From Lactobacillus corticis (lineage in GTDB: Bacteria; Bacillota; Bacilli; Lactobacillales; Lactobacillaceae), in assembly GCF_018327645.1 (NCBI RefSeq), contig NZ_BMAY01000001.1:235762-299761 (forward strand): a stretch of 64,000 bases of DNA. Direction: 5' to 3'. Of the stretch, positions 10,422 through 20,205 are shown in pieces. Position 1 is the first letter of the stretch. Each line of letters opens with the position of its first letter. The notes under the pieces were generated by a model. The model saw only the letters and a list, made by a program, of their open reading frames with translations. It searched no databases and was not told the origin of the DNA. The translations under genes and the position numbers were made by a program.

Positions 10422-11116
10422 CGGCGAATCAGCTTTTCATAGCGAGCCGCACCTTGAGGAGTTGAAATTTGGCGCTTCAGCCAAACTACTAGATTATGTT
10501 TCCAGGACTTTTTACCGTTCATCCAAGTACCGGTAAATAAGTGGATCGTCTTTGATTGGGCACTGGGATTACACAATACCCCATCTGGATAAACATGCAG
10601 CCCATATTCCAGGTGTTGCTCAAAGTTGCCCTTTTTTAAGCCATACTTTTCCACAATTTCAGTGACCGACAAACTGTTGACCCCGGCCATTTGATTTTGA
10701 CTATCAAATTTAAAATCAAGATTCTGATAGTAGTTCAGAATATCTTTCATGAACTGACTCCCAGCTTCGGCACCAAAAATGGCAGCAGATAAATAGTCGG
10801 CATTTTCAAAACCGATAAAAGCGGAATCCTGCAATAAATCATCGAGCTTATCCAACACGCGCACATCGGTATCTAAATAGATGCCGCCTTGTTCATACAA
10901 CACTTTGGCTCTGACATAATCTGAGACAAAGGCCCATTTTTTAGCAGCATAAGCCTGTTCGATATAGCGATTTTCGTGCATATCAAAATTATCTTCATTC
11001 CATTCGATAATTTCATAGTCGGGCAATTTTTGTCGCCAGGTTGCCAGGCACTCTTTGATGACCTTGGATTTGGGATTATGACCTACCCAAATATAATGAA
11101 TTTTCTTAGGAATCAT
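10418..11116 (-). CDS. GT32-type glycosyltransferase
   Basis: This 232-aa protein has the GT32 (OCH1/capsular sugar transferase) layout. The N-terminal IPKKIHYIWVG is followed by the metal- and nucleotide-sugar-binding DTD (residues 82-84) in GGIYLDTDVRVL. The product should transfer a sugar in the cytoplasm to a surface glycopolymer precursor. It overlaps the flippase gene by 11 bases and the SprT-like gene by 4, so all are translated from one mRNA. Donor and acceptor cannot be read from the sequence. Confidence 0.85.
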   Translation of the reverse strand: MIPKKIHYIWVGHNPKSKVIKECLATWRQKLPDYEIIEWNEDNFDMHENRYIEQAYAAKKWAFVSDYVRAKVLYEQGGIYLDTDVRVLDKLDDLLQDSAFIGFENADYLSAAIFGAEAGSQFMKDILNYYQNLDFKFDSQNQMAGVNSLSVTEIVEKYGLKKGNFEQHLEYGLHVYPDGVLCNPSAQSKTIHLFTGTWMNGKKSWKHNLVVWLKRQISTPQGAARYEKLIRR

Positions 11117-12548
11117 GATGAACCCTTCCCTTTGCTTTTTGCAATAACACTTTTAAATCTTGATTCAAATCGAGTTTAAAGACAAACATCAGGCCGGTGT
11201 ATACCGCAATCATGACCAGCGATTTAACCGTCATGTTGAAAAAGGCTGAAGGAATAAAGTTCGGCCAAATCAAGCCCACGATGAGGGTAAGCGCCGCAAT
11301 CAAGACGTAGTATGGCACATCGTGGAAAGTGTAACGGAAATCAAAATATTGGCGCACAACGGCAACCCGCAATACTAAAACCACTACTTCGGTAACTAGA
11401 ATGGCCACCATGGCACCACTGGCCCCAAAATCACGGTCTAAGAACCAGGATAAGGCAATTTCAATGATGGCCCCGACAACTACGGGGATGGCATATTCGC
11501 GATCTTTGCCGTTGGCCAGGGCAAACTGATTGGCAAACACCCCGCCGGTTGGGATCAAAACGATGGTTAGGGTGAACCAGAACATGAGCGAAGTCATGGG
11601 AAGATACTTTTCACCAAAGAAAAACGGCACAAACTGCTTGGTATTAGCCATGACGACTACCATAAACAATAGTCCCAACATGACCGTTGCTTCCAGGGAT
11701 TTTTTCAGTACCGTTTTTTGCTCTTTGGCGCCTTGCGCTGCCATCTTGGGCATAATCACCAAAGAAATACTTGTAATGACCCCTAACAGCATGTTGGATA
11801 TCCGCTGCGAATTGTCATAAAAAGAAACCTGGGTGGAAGTCGAAAGCCAGCCCAAAATTGGCTTATCCAGCGAGGTATAAATCTGGGTCGCAATCTGGGG
11901 AATCATTAAGGTCGCCATCGCCTTGGAAGTAGTTTTGAACTGATAAAAATGCCAAGTTGGCCGGCCCACGTAACGATGAATATCTAGCCAAAAAGCCAGC
12001 GAACCTAGCATGGTCGTAATTGACATGATTAAGAGATATTTCCACAAATCAGCTGGACTCTTAATCATGAGCAAAATTAAGACGATGCTGGTAAGCTTGA
12101 CCAAGGTATTTTTTAAGACTACCCGGCCAAAATCAGCCAGCCCTTGGAAAAACCAAGAAATATCAAATTGGGATGAGATTAAAAACGGCACCATCAAAAG
12201 CAGCTGACTCCAATATTGGACTTTGAAGGCAACACAGACAAAAATCGTTAGTGCAATCGTGATGCAACCGGCAATTGCTTGATAGTACCACAAGCCCCAA
12301 AAGGCTTCCGTCAACTCTTGATCGGTCCCGAAGGTCCGCACTCGGGAAATAGTTCTTGAACCGATATAGGAAGTGGCCAAAATACACATCACCATTAAAA
12401 ACTGCGTAGTATTGTTAACACTGGAGTAGATCCCATAAGTTTTTGGCCCCAATACCCGTGACAAATAAGGGACGGTAATCAAGGGGACGAGGACAATAAA
12501 AACTTGGTAGATCGCATTATAGAAAATATTTAAGAGCGTTCGCTTCAC
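11106..12548 (-). CDS. Polysaccharide flippase (Wzx/RfbX-type, MOP superfamily)
   Basis: This 480-aa protein has about 12-14 predicted membrane segments and the N-terminal pattern of the oligosaccharide flippase family, with VPYLSRVLGPKTYGIYS near residue 27. It should move a lipid-linked oligosaccharide across the membrane for capsule, exopolysaccharide or teichoic acid decoration. It starts one base after the TagF-like gene ends and overlaps the GT32 gene. No polymerase or priming transferase lies in this cluster, so the pathway must be completed elsewhere. Confidence 0.86.
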   Translation of the reverse strand: MKRTLLNIFYNAIYQVFIVLVPLITVPYLSRVLGPKTYGIYSSVNNTTQFLMVMCILATSYIGSRTISRVRTFGTDQELTEAFWGLWYYQAIAGCITIALTIFVCVAFKVQYWSQLLLMVPFLISSQFDISWFFQGLADFGRVVLKNTLVKLTSIVLILLMIKSPADLWKYLLIMSITTMLGSLAFWLDIHRYVGRPTWHFYQFKTTSKAMATLMIPQIATQIYTSLDKPILGWLSTSTQVSFYDNSQRISNMLLGVITSISLVIMPKMAAQGAKEQKTVLKKSLEATVMLGLLFMVVVMANTKQFVPFFFGEKYLPMTSLMFWFTLTIVLIPTGGVFANQFALANGKDREYAIPVVVGAIIEIALSWFLDRDFGASGAMVAILVTEVVVLVLRVAVVRQYFDFRYTFHDVPYYVLIAALTLIVGLIWPNFIPSAFFNMTVKSLVMIAVYTGLMFVFKLDLNQDLKVLLQKAKGRVHHDS

Positions 12549-12549
12549 A

Positions 12550-13698
12550 TTAAGGCCTCATCATATAATCGAATAAATTCTGGCAGTAGTCCCCCTCCAC
12601 TTGTTGGGTTAACTGGCGCCAGCGCTTTCTTTCTGCCTGCCAATGGGCGGAATCCGGTTGATTAATTGCTGCCAGCACCTCAGCTTGGGAACCGGCTTTG
12701 ATTCCTGGGGTAATCTCTGCGTATGGTCCCATTAATAGTCCTCGAGTTTTCTCGTACTGGTCCAAATAGTTATCAATAAAAATAATTGGCCGATCCAAGA
12801 GCAGATAATCAAAGTAAATCGAGGAGAAATCAGTCATCAAGAAATCAGTATCGCCCAAGAGTTCGTACAAGTCATAATCATGCTCATTTAGATAATCATT
12901 ATTCAAAAAAGCAATATTGCTGTAATGACTGGCCAAATTATCAAATAGGCGCATCTCCCACGGATGCAGTTTGACAATCAAATAAGTGTTTTGCTCCTTG
13001 AGGGCCTGATTCAAAGCTGCTCCATCGAAATCAGCAAAAGCAAAGAAATTCCCAGCCTTAATCTGCTCCATAATATCTGCACTTTCCATCTCATAACGAA
13101 AAGTGGGCATATAAATGCCAATTTTGGCTTTAGGATCAACATTTTCTGCCTTAAACAAATCTTTTAAGAGCTCGTCTCTGCTAATAATTGGGTGTTTAAG
13201 GGCATCCAGACGAGGAAAACCAATTTTGCGGTATTTTCGGCTTTCGATTCCCATGCAGCTGGACATGAGAGTTTCATACCAGTCGCTCGACGAAGCTACA
13301 CAGTCGGCCGTCGTATGCCACAGCTTTTCATTGCGTTGATTATCGCGCCGTTTAGTGTTATTGGCCATGGTCCCCATCCGCTTGAGCGGGACGCCATGCC
13401 ATAATTGAATGTTGATTTGGTGTTTCTTGACCTTAAATGGTTGGTGGGTCGTAATAATCCAACGGGCGGAGGCAATCTCCTGCCAAGTAGCCCATGAAAG
13501 GTGTGAAGATGGCCATGGTTCTACTAAAACCGTCTTCATTTCAGGGTGGTTGAGCAGCATCCACTTGTAAAAGACATAGCCATTGGAGCCAGAACGACCG
13601 GCACCATTCAAAATAACTACTTTACTATCGACCATTCCGGTAAAAACACACAGGAATTTCATCCACCTTAAATAGCAGCGGAACAAGAAATTCTTCAT
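12550..13698 (-). CDS. CDP-glycerol glycerophosphotransferase family protein (TagB/TagF-like)
   Basis: This 382-aa protein carries the family motifs QLWHGVPLKRMG (about residue 97) and TDFSSIYFDYLLLDRPIIF (about residues 288-306), the catalytic and CDP-glycerol-binding regions of teichoic acid glycerophosphotransferases. It is shorter than full TagF (about 740 aa) and matches the length of the catalytic domain, as in TagB-like primases. It heads the operon with the flippase, GT32 and SprT-like genes. It probably adds glycerol-phosphate to a surface glycopolymer at the inner membrane face. Whether it primes, extends or decorates is not clear. Confidence 0.82.
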   Translation of the reverse strand: MKNFLFRCYLRWMKFLCVFTGMVDSKVVILNGAGRSGSNGYVFYKWMLLNHPEMKTVLVEPWPSSHLSWATWQEIASARWIITTHQPFKVKKHQINIQLWHGVPLKRMGTMANNTKRRDNQRNEKLWHTTADCVASSSDWYETLMSSCMGIESRKYRKIGFPRLDALKHPIISRDELLKDLFKAENVDPKAKIGIYMPTFRYEMESADIMEQIKAGNFFAFADFDGAALNQALKEQNTYLIVKLHPWEMRLFDNLASHYSNIAFLNNDYLNEHDYDLYELLGDTDFLMTDFSSIYFDYLLLDRPIIFIDNYLDQYEKTRGLLMGPYAEITPGIKAGSQAEVLAAINQPDSAHWQAERKRWRQLTQQVEGDYCQNLFDYMMRP

Positions 13699-13751
13699 CT
13701 AATCCCTCACATTCGTCTTATTATTTAGTCTATCTATATAGAATAACAAAA

Positions 13752-13775
13752 AAAGCCTGAGAGAACTCAGGCTTT
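13752..13775 (-). terminator. Terminator of the P-type ATPase gene
   Basis: On the minus strand, AAAGCCTGAG-TTCT-CTCAGGCTTT is followed by more Ts, about 20 bases past the ATPase stop. Confidence 0.9.
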
Positions 13776-13794
13776 AACGGGAAATTTATAAAAT

Positions 13795-16431
13795 TTACTT
13801 TTTAACAGCTCGTTGGACTGCCTTAACAATTTCAACAATGATAATTAAGGAAACGCCAGCGGCTAAGACAACTAACCATTGTTCCCCATTCAATTCAGTG
13901 ACATCGAAGAAACTAGTCATAAATGGCAATTCAACCGCAGCCATAATTAGGGCTGAAAGGACAATCGCACCATTAAACCATTTGTTGCTAAAGGTATGAC
14001 TGCCGAAAATCGACCGGTGGATGTACTTGGAGTTGATCGCATGGAACAATTGAATCAAACCAAGGGTTAAGAAGGCCATCGTTAAGGCATCAGCATGTTG
14101 GAGTTTAGGACTGCCAACGTGCGGACCTACGTGCAAGCCAATCGTGTAAGCTCCCAATACCAAAGCACTTTCTAAAATCCCTTGGTAGATAATGCTGCTG
14201 GCAACGCCGCCACTAAAGAAGTTGGATTTCTTCCCCCGTGGCCGGCGCTTCATCACGCCATCTTCAACTGGTTCAACCCCCAAGGCAATTGCGGGCAGCG
14301 TATCAGTTACCAGGTTAATCCATAAAAGCTGAACTGGTTCCAAAATATCCCAGCCTAGCATAGTCATGACAAAGACGGTTAACACTTCACCGACGTTACA
14401 GCTCATCAGGTAGAGGATAGCTTTTTGAATGTTGGCAAAGACCTTCCGGCCTTGCTTGACGGCTTCAACAATCGTTGCGAAGTTGTCATCTGCTAAGACC
14501 ATATCACTGGCCCCTTTGGAAACTTCCGTACCGGTAATTCCCATGCCGATTCCGATATCGGCTTGTTTCAAACTTGGAGCATCGTTCACTCCGTCACCAG
14601 TCATGGCCACAATCTTGTCATTGGCCTGCCAAGCCTTCACAATCCGAACCTTGTGTTCAGGTGAAACTCTGGCATAAACGCTATAATCAGACACATGCTT
14701 GATAAAGTAGTCGTTATCTAATTTATCAAGTTGGGCTCCCGTAATCACCCGTTCGTCATGTCCCGGTTCGACAATGCCCAAACGCTCAGCAATCGCTTGG
14801 GCAGTAACTTGGTGGTCACCAGTGATCATAATCGTGGTAATCCCGGCACCCTTAGCTTCAGCAACAGCTTGCTTGGCTTCTGGTCGTTCAGGGTCGATCA
14901 TGCCGACTAAACCGGCAAAGATCAAATCTTGTTCGACATTATCAGTTGATGGATCATCATATGGTTGATCAACAATCTTATAAGCCAGACCCAAGACCCG
15001 GATAGCCTGCTTGGCAAGACTGCGGTTAACCTCTAACACATGTTGCTTGTCACTATCTGATAGTGAGACTACGCGTTTTAGCAATTCATCTGGAGCGCCC
15101 TTAACGGCAACGTAATATTGGTCGCCCATCTTATTAACGGTACTCATTAATTTACGCCCAGAATCAAATGGCACTTCTTGGACCCGCGGATATTTTGCTA
15201 AAAAGTCCTTAATTACCAAGTTATGGTCAATCCCATATTGAACCAGCGCGGTTTCAGTTGGGTCACCCAACAATTTGCCGCTTTCGTCAATAATCGTGTC
15301 GTTGGCTAAAACCATGGACATCAAAGCATGATTATCGGCACTAATGGCATCTTTGGCGGGGTGCAGCTTGTGTTCATAGTAAACTTGCTCCACCGTCATC
15401 TTATTCTGCGTCAACGTCCCCGTCTTATCAGAAGCGATAATGTCAGTAGCCCCTAAGGTTTCAACGGCTGGCAGCTTCCGCACGATTGCCCGGTGTTTGG
15501 CCATCGTCTGGGTACCCAAAGCTAAAATAATCGTTACAATTGCGGGCAAACCTTCAGGAATGGCAGCCACGGCTAAGGAAATAGCAACCAAGAACATATT
15601 GATAACTAAAGCATTGGTTGGCATAGTCCCTTGCTTAGTTAACAAACCAACTGCGAATACCACCACACAGATGACCAAGATCATGATGGTCAAAATCTTG
15701 CCCAATTGGTTCAGGTTTTCCTTTAATGGCGTACTGGTTTCATCAGCGGTGTTGATCATGTGAGCAATCTTACCCACTTCAGTGTTCATCCCGGTGCTGA
15801 CCACGACCCCTTGGCCGCGTCCATAGGTGACGTTGGTACTTGAAAAGGCCATATTGACCCGGTCACCCAAAGCAACATCATCATCGGTCAGGGTATCAAC
15901 TGATTTTTCCACTGGCACTGATTCACCAGTTAAAGCTGATTCTTCAATCTTTAAACTTTGCGAATCAATTAAGCGCAAGTCGGCTGGAATGACATCCCCG
16001 GCCTCCAGCATTACAATATCGCCAGGAACTACTTCTGGAGCAGGAATTTCAACCACTTTGCCATTTCGTTTAACATGGGCCGATGGCGTGGACATCTTTT
16101 TCAAAGCATCAATCGCCGCTTCAGAACGTGATTCTTGCACAACCCCTAAAATGGCGTTCAGCAAGACAACCACCATAATAATCGCGGCATCGCTCCATTC
16201 ATTGGCAACTACCCCTGATAAGAAGGCAGCCACAATCAGGACAATGATCATGAAATCCTTAAACTGATCAATGAACCGACTGAATATAGTCTTCTTTTTA
16301 GCACCAGCCAATTGGTTGCGCCCGTATTTTTCCAGTCGCGCCTTGGCCTCTTGGTCGCTTAACCCGGATTGCAGCGAGGTGGATAATTCACTAGCTGTCT
16401 GGTCGGGGGTTTTATTATAGAATTTTTCCAA
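13795..16431 (-). CDS. P-type (PIIA) cation-transporting ATPase, probable Mn2+/Ca2+ exporter
   Basis: This is an 878-aa membrane pump. The phosphorylation motif SDKTGTLT, the TGES loop (ALTGESVPV), the hinge TGDGVNDAPSL and about ten membrane segments place it in the SERCA/PMR1-like PIIA group. Ion-site motifs PEGLP (segment 4) and NLVTDTLP (segment 6) are present. I use the TTG at 16431, because AGGAGG lies just before it and the upstream in-frame ATGs fall inside the leader RNA. Automatic annotation would say 'calcium', but the leader resembles a yybP-ykoY manganese riboswitch. As with the L. lactis YoaB and streptococcal MgtA-type pumps, Mn2+ export is therefore likely. Ion specificity is inferred from context. 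Confidence 0.9.
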   Translation of the reverse strand: MEKFYNKTPDQTASELSTSLQSGLSDQEAKARLEKYGRNQLAGAKKKTIFSRFIDQFKDFMIIVLIVAAFLSGVVANEWSDAAIIMVVVLLNAILGVVQESRSEAAIDALKKMSTPSAHVKRNGKVVEIPAPEVVPGDIVMLEAGDVIPADLRLIDSQSLKIEESALTGESVPVEKSVDTLTDDDVALGDRVNMAFSSTNVTYGRGQGVVVSTGMNTEVGKIAHMINTADETSTPLKENLNQLGKILTIMILVICVVVFAVGLLTKQGTMPTNALVINMFLVAISLAVAAIPEGLPAIVTIILALGTQTMAKHRAIVRKLPAVETLGATDIIASDKTGTLTQNKMTVEQVYYEHKLHPAKDAISADNHALMSMVLANDTIIDESGKLLGDPTETALVQYGIDHNLVIKDFLAKYPRVQEVPFDSGRKLMSTVNKMGDQYYVAVKGAPDELLKRVVSLSDSDKQHVLEVNRSLAKQAIRVLGLAYKIVDQPYDDPSTDNVEQDLIFAGLVGMIDPERPEAKQAVAEAKGAGITTIMITGDHQVTAQAIAERLGIVEPGHDERVITGAQLDKLDNDYFIKHVSDYSVYARVSPEHKVRIVKAWQANDKIVAMTGDGVNDAPSLKQADIGIGMGITGTEVSKGASDMVLADDNFATIVEAVKQGRKVFANIQKAILYLMSCNVGEVLTVFVMTMLGWDILEPVQLLWINLVTDTLPAIALGVEPVEDGVMKRRPRGKKSNFFSGGVASSIIYQGILESALVLGAYTIGLHVGPHVGSPKLQHADALTMAFLTLGLIQLFHAINSKYIHRSIFGSHTFSNKWFNGAIVLSALIMAAVELPFMTSFFDVTELNGEQWLVVLAAGVSLIIIVEIVKAVQRAVKK

Positions 16432-16455
16432 TTTTTTACCTCCTGTAACAAAAAA

Positions 16456-16562
16456 GTGAGACCCAATATGCTCACGGCACATAAGTCTCACTAATTAAGA
16501 CAAGCCCAGAAGTTTCCTTCGGCTGTTGAGCTTATCGCAATTTCTTGCTGTTACTCCCTTAT
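16456..16562 (-). ncRNA. Candidate yybP-ykoY (Mn2+) riboswitch upstream of the P-type ATPase
   Basis: The roughly 107-nt leader between promoter and ribosome binding site has, on the minus strand, AAGGGAGTAAC near its 5' end and a GTGAGAC element. The GTGAGAC is part of a strong hairpin with arms GTGAGAC and GTCTCAC (16456-16491). A second hairpin containing GCCGAAGG lies between them. These resemble the conserved pieces of the yybP-ykoY motif as I remember them, and the genomic position (before a PIIA ATPase) is classic. I could not run a covariance model. Confidence 0.72.
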
Positions 16563-16572
16563 GGTTATTCTT

Positions 16573-16601
16573 ATTATAAAGCACTCTAGCGTTTCAGACA
16601 A
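16573..16601 (-). promoter_or_regulatory. Promoter of the riboswitch-ATPase unit
   Basis: On the minus strand, TTGTCT (16596-16601) is separated by 17 bases from a perfect TATAAT (16573-16578). Transcription would begin just before the riboswitch. Confidence 0.75.
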
Positions 16602-16706
16602 GAACTAAACCAATATTTTTCATCGTTACGGATACTGAATGCAGCTACTTTTAGAATTGCTCCGAAAAAAATTTGGCTCCGATCAAGATAAATAAAACTG
16701 ATAAAA

Positions 16707-16738
16707 AAAGGACTAAGCTTGTTCAAGTCTAATCCTTT
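16707..16738 (-). terminator. Terminator of the pncB-nadE operon
   Basis: A long near-perfect inverted repeat (about 15-bp arms) directly follows nadE. On the minus strand it ends in GTCCTTT plus further Ts. Confidence 0.85.
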
Positions 16739-16746
16739 TAAGAAGT

Positions 16747-17577
16747 TTATTGCTTGTAAAAATCATCAAAAATTGAAACTGGCAAATGACGCTTGTGCTT
16801 GCTCTTGTTCCACCAATTTTCAATTTTTTCAGCTGCTGCTTCGCTGACTTCCTTGCCTTCCAAGTAGTCATCGATGTCGTCGTAAGTTACCCCTAAAGCA
16901 ACTTCATCCGGCAAAGCGGGACGATTATCTTCCAGATCGGCAGTTGGCTTTTTCAAGTATAAATGTTCTGGGCAGCCTAACTCCTTTAAGAGCATCTTGC
17001 CTTGGCGCTTGTCCAAACGGAAAATTGGCGTCAAATCAGCTGCTCCGTCGCCATACTTGGTGTAAAAACCAGTAATATTTTCAGCAGCGTGGTCAGTCCC
17101 GACTACTGCACCAGCATTAGCACCAGCAATCGCGTATTGCACGACCATCCGTTGACGGGCCTTAATGTTGCCTTTGTTAAAGTCAGTGATTTTCACACCG
17201 GTCTCCTCCAAAGTCTGCACTAAGGCATCCGTGCCCGCCTTGATATTAACCGTTAAGTCAACGTCGGGCTTTTGAAAGGCAACGGCATCTGCCGCATCGC
17301 TCGCATCAGCTTGTACGCCGTAAGGCAAACGCACTGCAATAAACTTGTAGTCTTGGTCGCCGGTTTCTTGGCGCATTTCGTCAATTGCCATTTGGCATAA
17401 TTTACCCGTCAAAGTTGAGTCTTGACCACCAGAGATTCCCAAAACCAGTGACTTCAGACCCGGATTTGCCTGCAAATAACCCTTGATAAAGTCAATTGAC
17501 TTGCGGATTTCCGCTTTCGGATCAATTTCCGGCAAAACGTGTTCGTAAGCGATAATTTCTTTTTGTAAAGGACGCAT
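16747..17577 (-). CDS. nadE: Ammonia-dependent NAD+ synthetase
   Basis: This 276-aa enzyme makes NAD+ from nicotinic acid adenine dinucleotide, ATP and ammonia. The PP-loop SGGQDS (residues 49-54) binds ATP. There is no glutaminase domain, so the enzyme should use free ammonia. Length is normal for the single-domain type. The start overlaps the pncB stop by one base (TAATG). With pncB it forms a two-gene niacin salvage operon; the intermediate step (nadD) must lie elsewhere. Confidence 0.96.
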   Translation of the reverse strand: MRPLQKEIIAYEHVLPEIDPKAEIRKSIDFIKGYLQANPGLKSLVLGISGGQDSTLTGKLCQMAIDEMRQETGDQDYKFIAVRLPYGVQADASDAADAVAFQKPDVDLTVNIKAGTDALVQTLEETGVKITDFNKGNIKARQRMVVQYAIAGANAGAVVGTDHAAENITGFYTKYGDGAADLTPIFRLDKRQGKMLLKELGCPEHLYLKKPTADLEDNRPALPDEVALGVTYDDIDDYLEGKEVSEAAAEKIENWWNKSKHKRHLPVSIFDDFYKQ

Positions 17578-19052
17578 TATTCTTGACTTCTTTCCCTAAT
17601 TTTAGTTCTGATTTCTTCAATCAGCTTGACTTTACTATCATACAATTCTTGCGATAAATCAACTGGATATTCTTGCGGATTTAAGCTGCGCTTATATTCA
17701 TCCCACAAGCCATCCAGATTTTCCGCCGTTTGACGCTTGATCTCTTTGACATCAGGCAAATCATAAACCTGTTTGCCCGCCACAAAGATATCACGCAATA
17801 GCGGCCGGGCAGTGAAGTCCGTCACTACTTTATTAATATAGGTGTATTCTGGGTGGAACATGTATAAACTGTCCAGCTTGCGCGGGTCTTCAGTATCACG
17901 AGCGACCCAGTCACCCTCATTCTTTTTCTTAGTATTGGCAGAAATGCGCCAAACCTGCTTTTTGCCTGGAGTTGAAACTTTAATGACATTGCTGGAAATC
18001 TTCAAGGTGTCCCGCATCTTGCCATCGCTGCCTTCAATTGCCACGAGCTTATAAACGGCACCTAGAGCCGGTTGATCATAGGCCGTGATGTATTTGGTCC
18101 CGATGCCCCAGACATCGATTTTGGCGCCTTGCATCTTTAAACTAGTAATCGTATTTTCATCTAAGTCATTTGAGGCATAGATTTTGGCATTAGGGAAACC
18201 AGCCTCATCTAGTTGCTTGCGGACCCGCTTAGAAATATAAGCCATATCGCCCGAGTCGATCCGAACGCCTTGGAAATTGATCTTGTCGCCCATTTCCTTG
18301 GCGACTTTAATGGCAGTTGGTACGCCGCTTCTAATTGTGTCATAGGTGTCGACCAAAAAGACGCAATCACGGTGGGTTTCAGCATAGGCCTTGAAAGCTT
18401 CATATTCGCTGCCAAAGGCTTCTATCAAGGAGTGGGCGTGGGTACCAGAAGTCGGAATGCCAAACAGCTTGCCCGCCCGCACGTTACTGGTTGCATCAAA
18501 GCCGCCAATATAAGCAGCCCGGGTCCCCCACAAAGCCGCATCGGTTTCTTGCGCCCGCCGCGTACCAAATTCCATAATCAAGTCATCGCCAACAGCCAGG
18601 CGAATTCTGGCCGCCTTAGTCGCAAGCAAAGTATGGAAGTTGATAATGTTTAAAATTGCCGTTTCAACTAATTGGCACTGGGCTAGCGGCCCCTCAACTT
18701 GAACTAACGGCTCATTAGCAAAGACCAATTCGCCTTCACGCATTGACCGGATATTAAGCTTAAAATCAAGATTGCGCAGATAATCGATAAAATCATCGTC
18801 ATAGTGCTCAGTTGCTTTTAAGTACGCCAAGTCGCTTTCTGTAAAGTGCAAACTGTTGATATAATGTACCACCCGCTCTAAGCCGGCAAAAACCGCAAAG
18901 CCGTTGCCGAAAGGCTCAGTCCGGTAATAACTTTCAAAAACAGCATTGCGGTCAGCAATGCCCTTCTTGAAATAGGTGTACATCATATTAATCTGATAGA
19001 GATCAGTATGCAGTACCAGCGAGTCGTCTGGATCGTATTCTTTATTCAACAT
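17577..19052 (-). CDS. pncB: Nicotinate phosphoribosyltransferase
   Basis: This 491-aa enzyme joins nicotinate to PRPP with ATP to give nicotinate mononucleotide, the first step of NAD salvage. The N-terminal [15 protein letters not shown], the central FGTRRAQ and the [15 protein letters not shown] stretch, whose His is the likely phosphorylated residue, match the family. It is translationally coupled to nadE. The ATG at 19052 lies about 14 bases from the purine-rich AGAAGGAC, a rather long spacing. An extended -10 promoter sits just before it. Confidence 0.95.
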   Translation of the reverse strand: MLNKEYDPDDSLVLHTDLYQINMMYTYFKKGIADRNAVFESYYRTEPFGNGFAVFAGLERVVHYINSLHFTESDLAYLKATEHYDDDFIDYLRNLDFKLNIRSMREGELVFANEPLVQVEGPLAQCQLVETAILNIINFHTLLATKAARIRLAVGDDLIMEFGTRRAQETDAALWGTRAAYIGGFDATSNVRAGKLFGIPTSGTHAHSLIEAFGSEYEAFKAYAETHRDCVFLVDTYDTIRSGVPTAIKVAKEMGDKINFQGVRIDSGDMAYISKRVRKQLDEAGFPNAKIYASNDLDENTITSLKMQGAKIDVWGIGTKYITAYDQPALGAVYKLVAIEGSDGKMRDTLKISSNVIKVSTPGKKQVWRISANTKKKNEGDWVARDTEDPRKLDSLYMFHPEYTYINKVVTDFTARPLLRDIFVAGKQVYDLPDVKEIKRQTAENLDGLWDEYKRSLNPQEYPVDLSQELYDSKVKLIEEIRTKIRERSQE

Positions 19053-19101
19053 TTTTTGATGTTCTAGTCCTTCTATGAATTAACGATAACGATTTTTTAT
19101 C

Positions 19102-19107
19102 ATTATA
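19102..19107 (-). promoter_or_regulatory. Extended -10 promoter of pncB-nadE
   Basis: On the minus strand, TGATATAAT (TG one base before TATAAT) lies about 50 bases upstream of pncB and touches the end of the GT4 gene. No clear -35 box. Confidence 0.5.
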
Positions 19108-20205
19108 TCATACCTCACCGAGCTGCCGATAAACCGCCATCATGTCTGCGAGCTGCTGGGCAACTGAAAAATGACTTGCCAAATACTCTTTTTCTCTTCG
19201 GGCCATGTCGGCCAAATCTTCGCTTGGGGTATTTGCGGCAATTTTTAGCTGCTCGGCCAAACTGTCAACATCCCCAACCTCGGCCACAAAGCCATACAAG
19301 CTGCTGGGGATCATTTGTTCATAATCGCCTACTTTGGTACTTAAAATCGGAACCAAATTATCGCTAGCCTCTAATAAAACCAGCGGAAAACTTTCCGAAT
19401 AGCTCGAAAGAACCGCTAGGTCCATGCTGCGATACATGTGCATGATTTTTTTCTGACTTAAAAAGCCATGGAAAGTGACTTCTGGCCCCAGTCCCAGTTT
19501 TTTGGCGTAATCCTCGAGGTTTTCCAACTCGCTGCCGTTGCCAACGATATGGAGCCGGATCGACGTATCATCCAGACGCTTGATTGCCTCCAAGAGCAAT
19601 TTTTGACCTTTAACTTTTTCCGTGCGGGCGACATTGATCACATTGAAATATTCATGAGAATATTTGGCAGGGATTTGGCTTTCGTCATGGTAAAAAATGC
19701 CGTTGTAAATCACATGCACGCGCTCAGCCGGAATCCCTACCTGATCCACCACCAAATGGTAAAAACGTTTGGTGATCGCAAACAAGCAATCGGCTTTTTT
19801 CAAGGCATGCAGATTTAATTTCGTAAAAATGCGTCCGATCGTGCCGCGTCCCGCAAAATCTAAAAAAGGATCGGAATGCACGGTAACGCACCACTTAGCC
19901 TTAATTTTTTTGTGAATTAAGGACAGATAAAGATTGGCCCGCGGACCATGGGTGTGGACAATATCGTAATTCCCGTCATTAATCACTTTGGCTAAGCGTT
20001 TAAAGGCCATGACATCCAGCCGACCCTTAGCTCCTAATACCAGTGGTTCAATGCCCGCCTGGCGAGCTGCTTGGGCAACTGGACCTTCACTTAAAACTAA
20101 GAGTTCGATCGGAGCCTTTTGTTTTTTCGCCTCAATCATTAAATTGACAATATGCGTGAGTCCGCCGCCACTTTCTAAGCCCGCATTAACGAATAAAATT
20201 TTCAT
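19108..20205 (-). CDS. Family 4 glycosyltransferase
   Basis: This 365-aa GT-B protein begins with the typical MKILFVNAGLESGGGLTHIV (nucleotide-sugar GT4 N-terminus). In the C-terminal half it has NVARTEKVKGQKLLLEAI and the donor-binding region PLVLLEASDNLVPIL. It overlaps tagA by four bases (ATGA), so it acts in the same pathway, probably adding a sugar after TagA in wall teichoic acid or exopolysaccharide linkage-unit synthesis. The sugar is not determinable. It is the last gene of the unit. Confidence 0.84.
   Translation of the reverse strand: MKILFVNAGLESGGGLTHIVNLMIEAKKQKAPIELLVLSEGPVAQAARQAGIEPLVLGAKGRLDVMAFKRLAKVINDGNYDIVHTHGPRANLYLSLIHKKIKAKWCVTVHSDPFLDFAGRGTIGRIFTKLNLHALKKADCLFAITKRFYHLVVDQVGIPAERVHVIYNGIFYHDESQIPAKYSHEYFNVINVARTEKVKGQKLLLEAIKRLDDTSIRLHIVGNGSELENLEDYAKKLGLGPEVTFHGFLSQKKIMHMYRSMDLAVLSSYSESFPLVLLEASDNLVPILSTKVGDYEQMIPSSLYGFVAEVGDVDSLAEQLKIAANTPSEDLADMARREKEYLASHFSVAQQLADMMAVYRQLGEV

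Noticed and set aside
13795..16491. P-type ATPase starting at the ATG-side codon 16491
   Set aside because: That start lies inside the riboswitch hairpin; AGGAGG points to the TTG at 16431.
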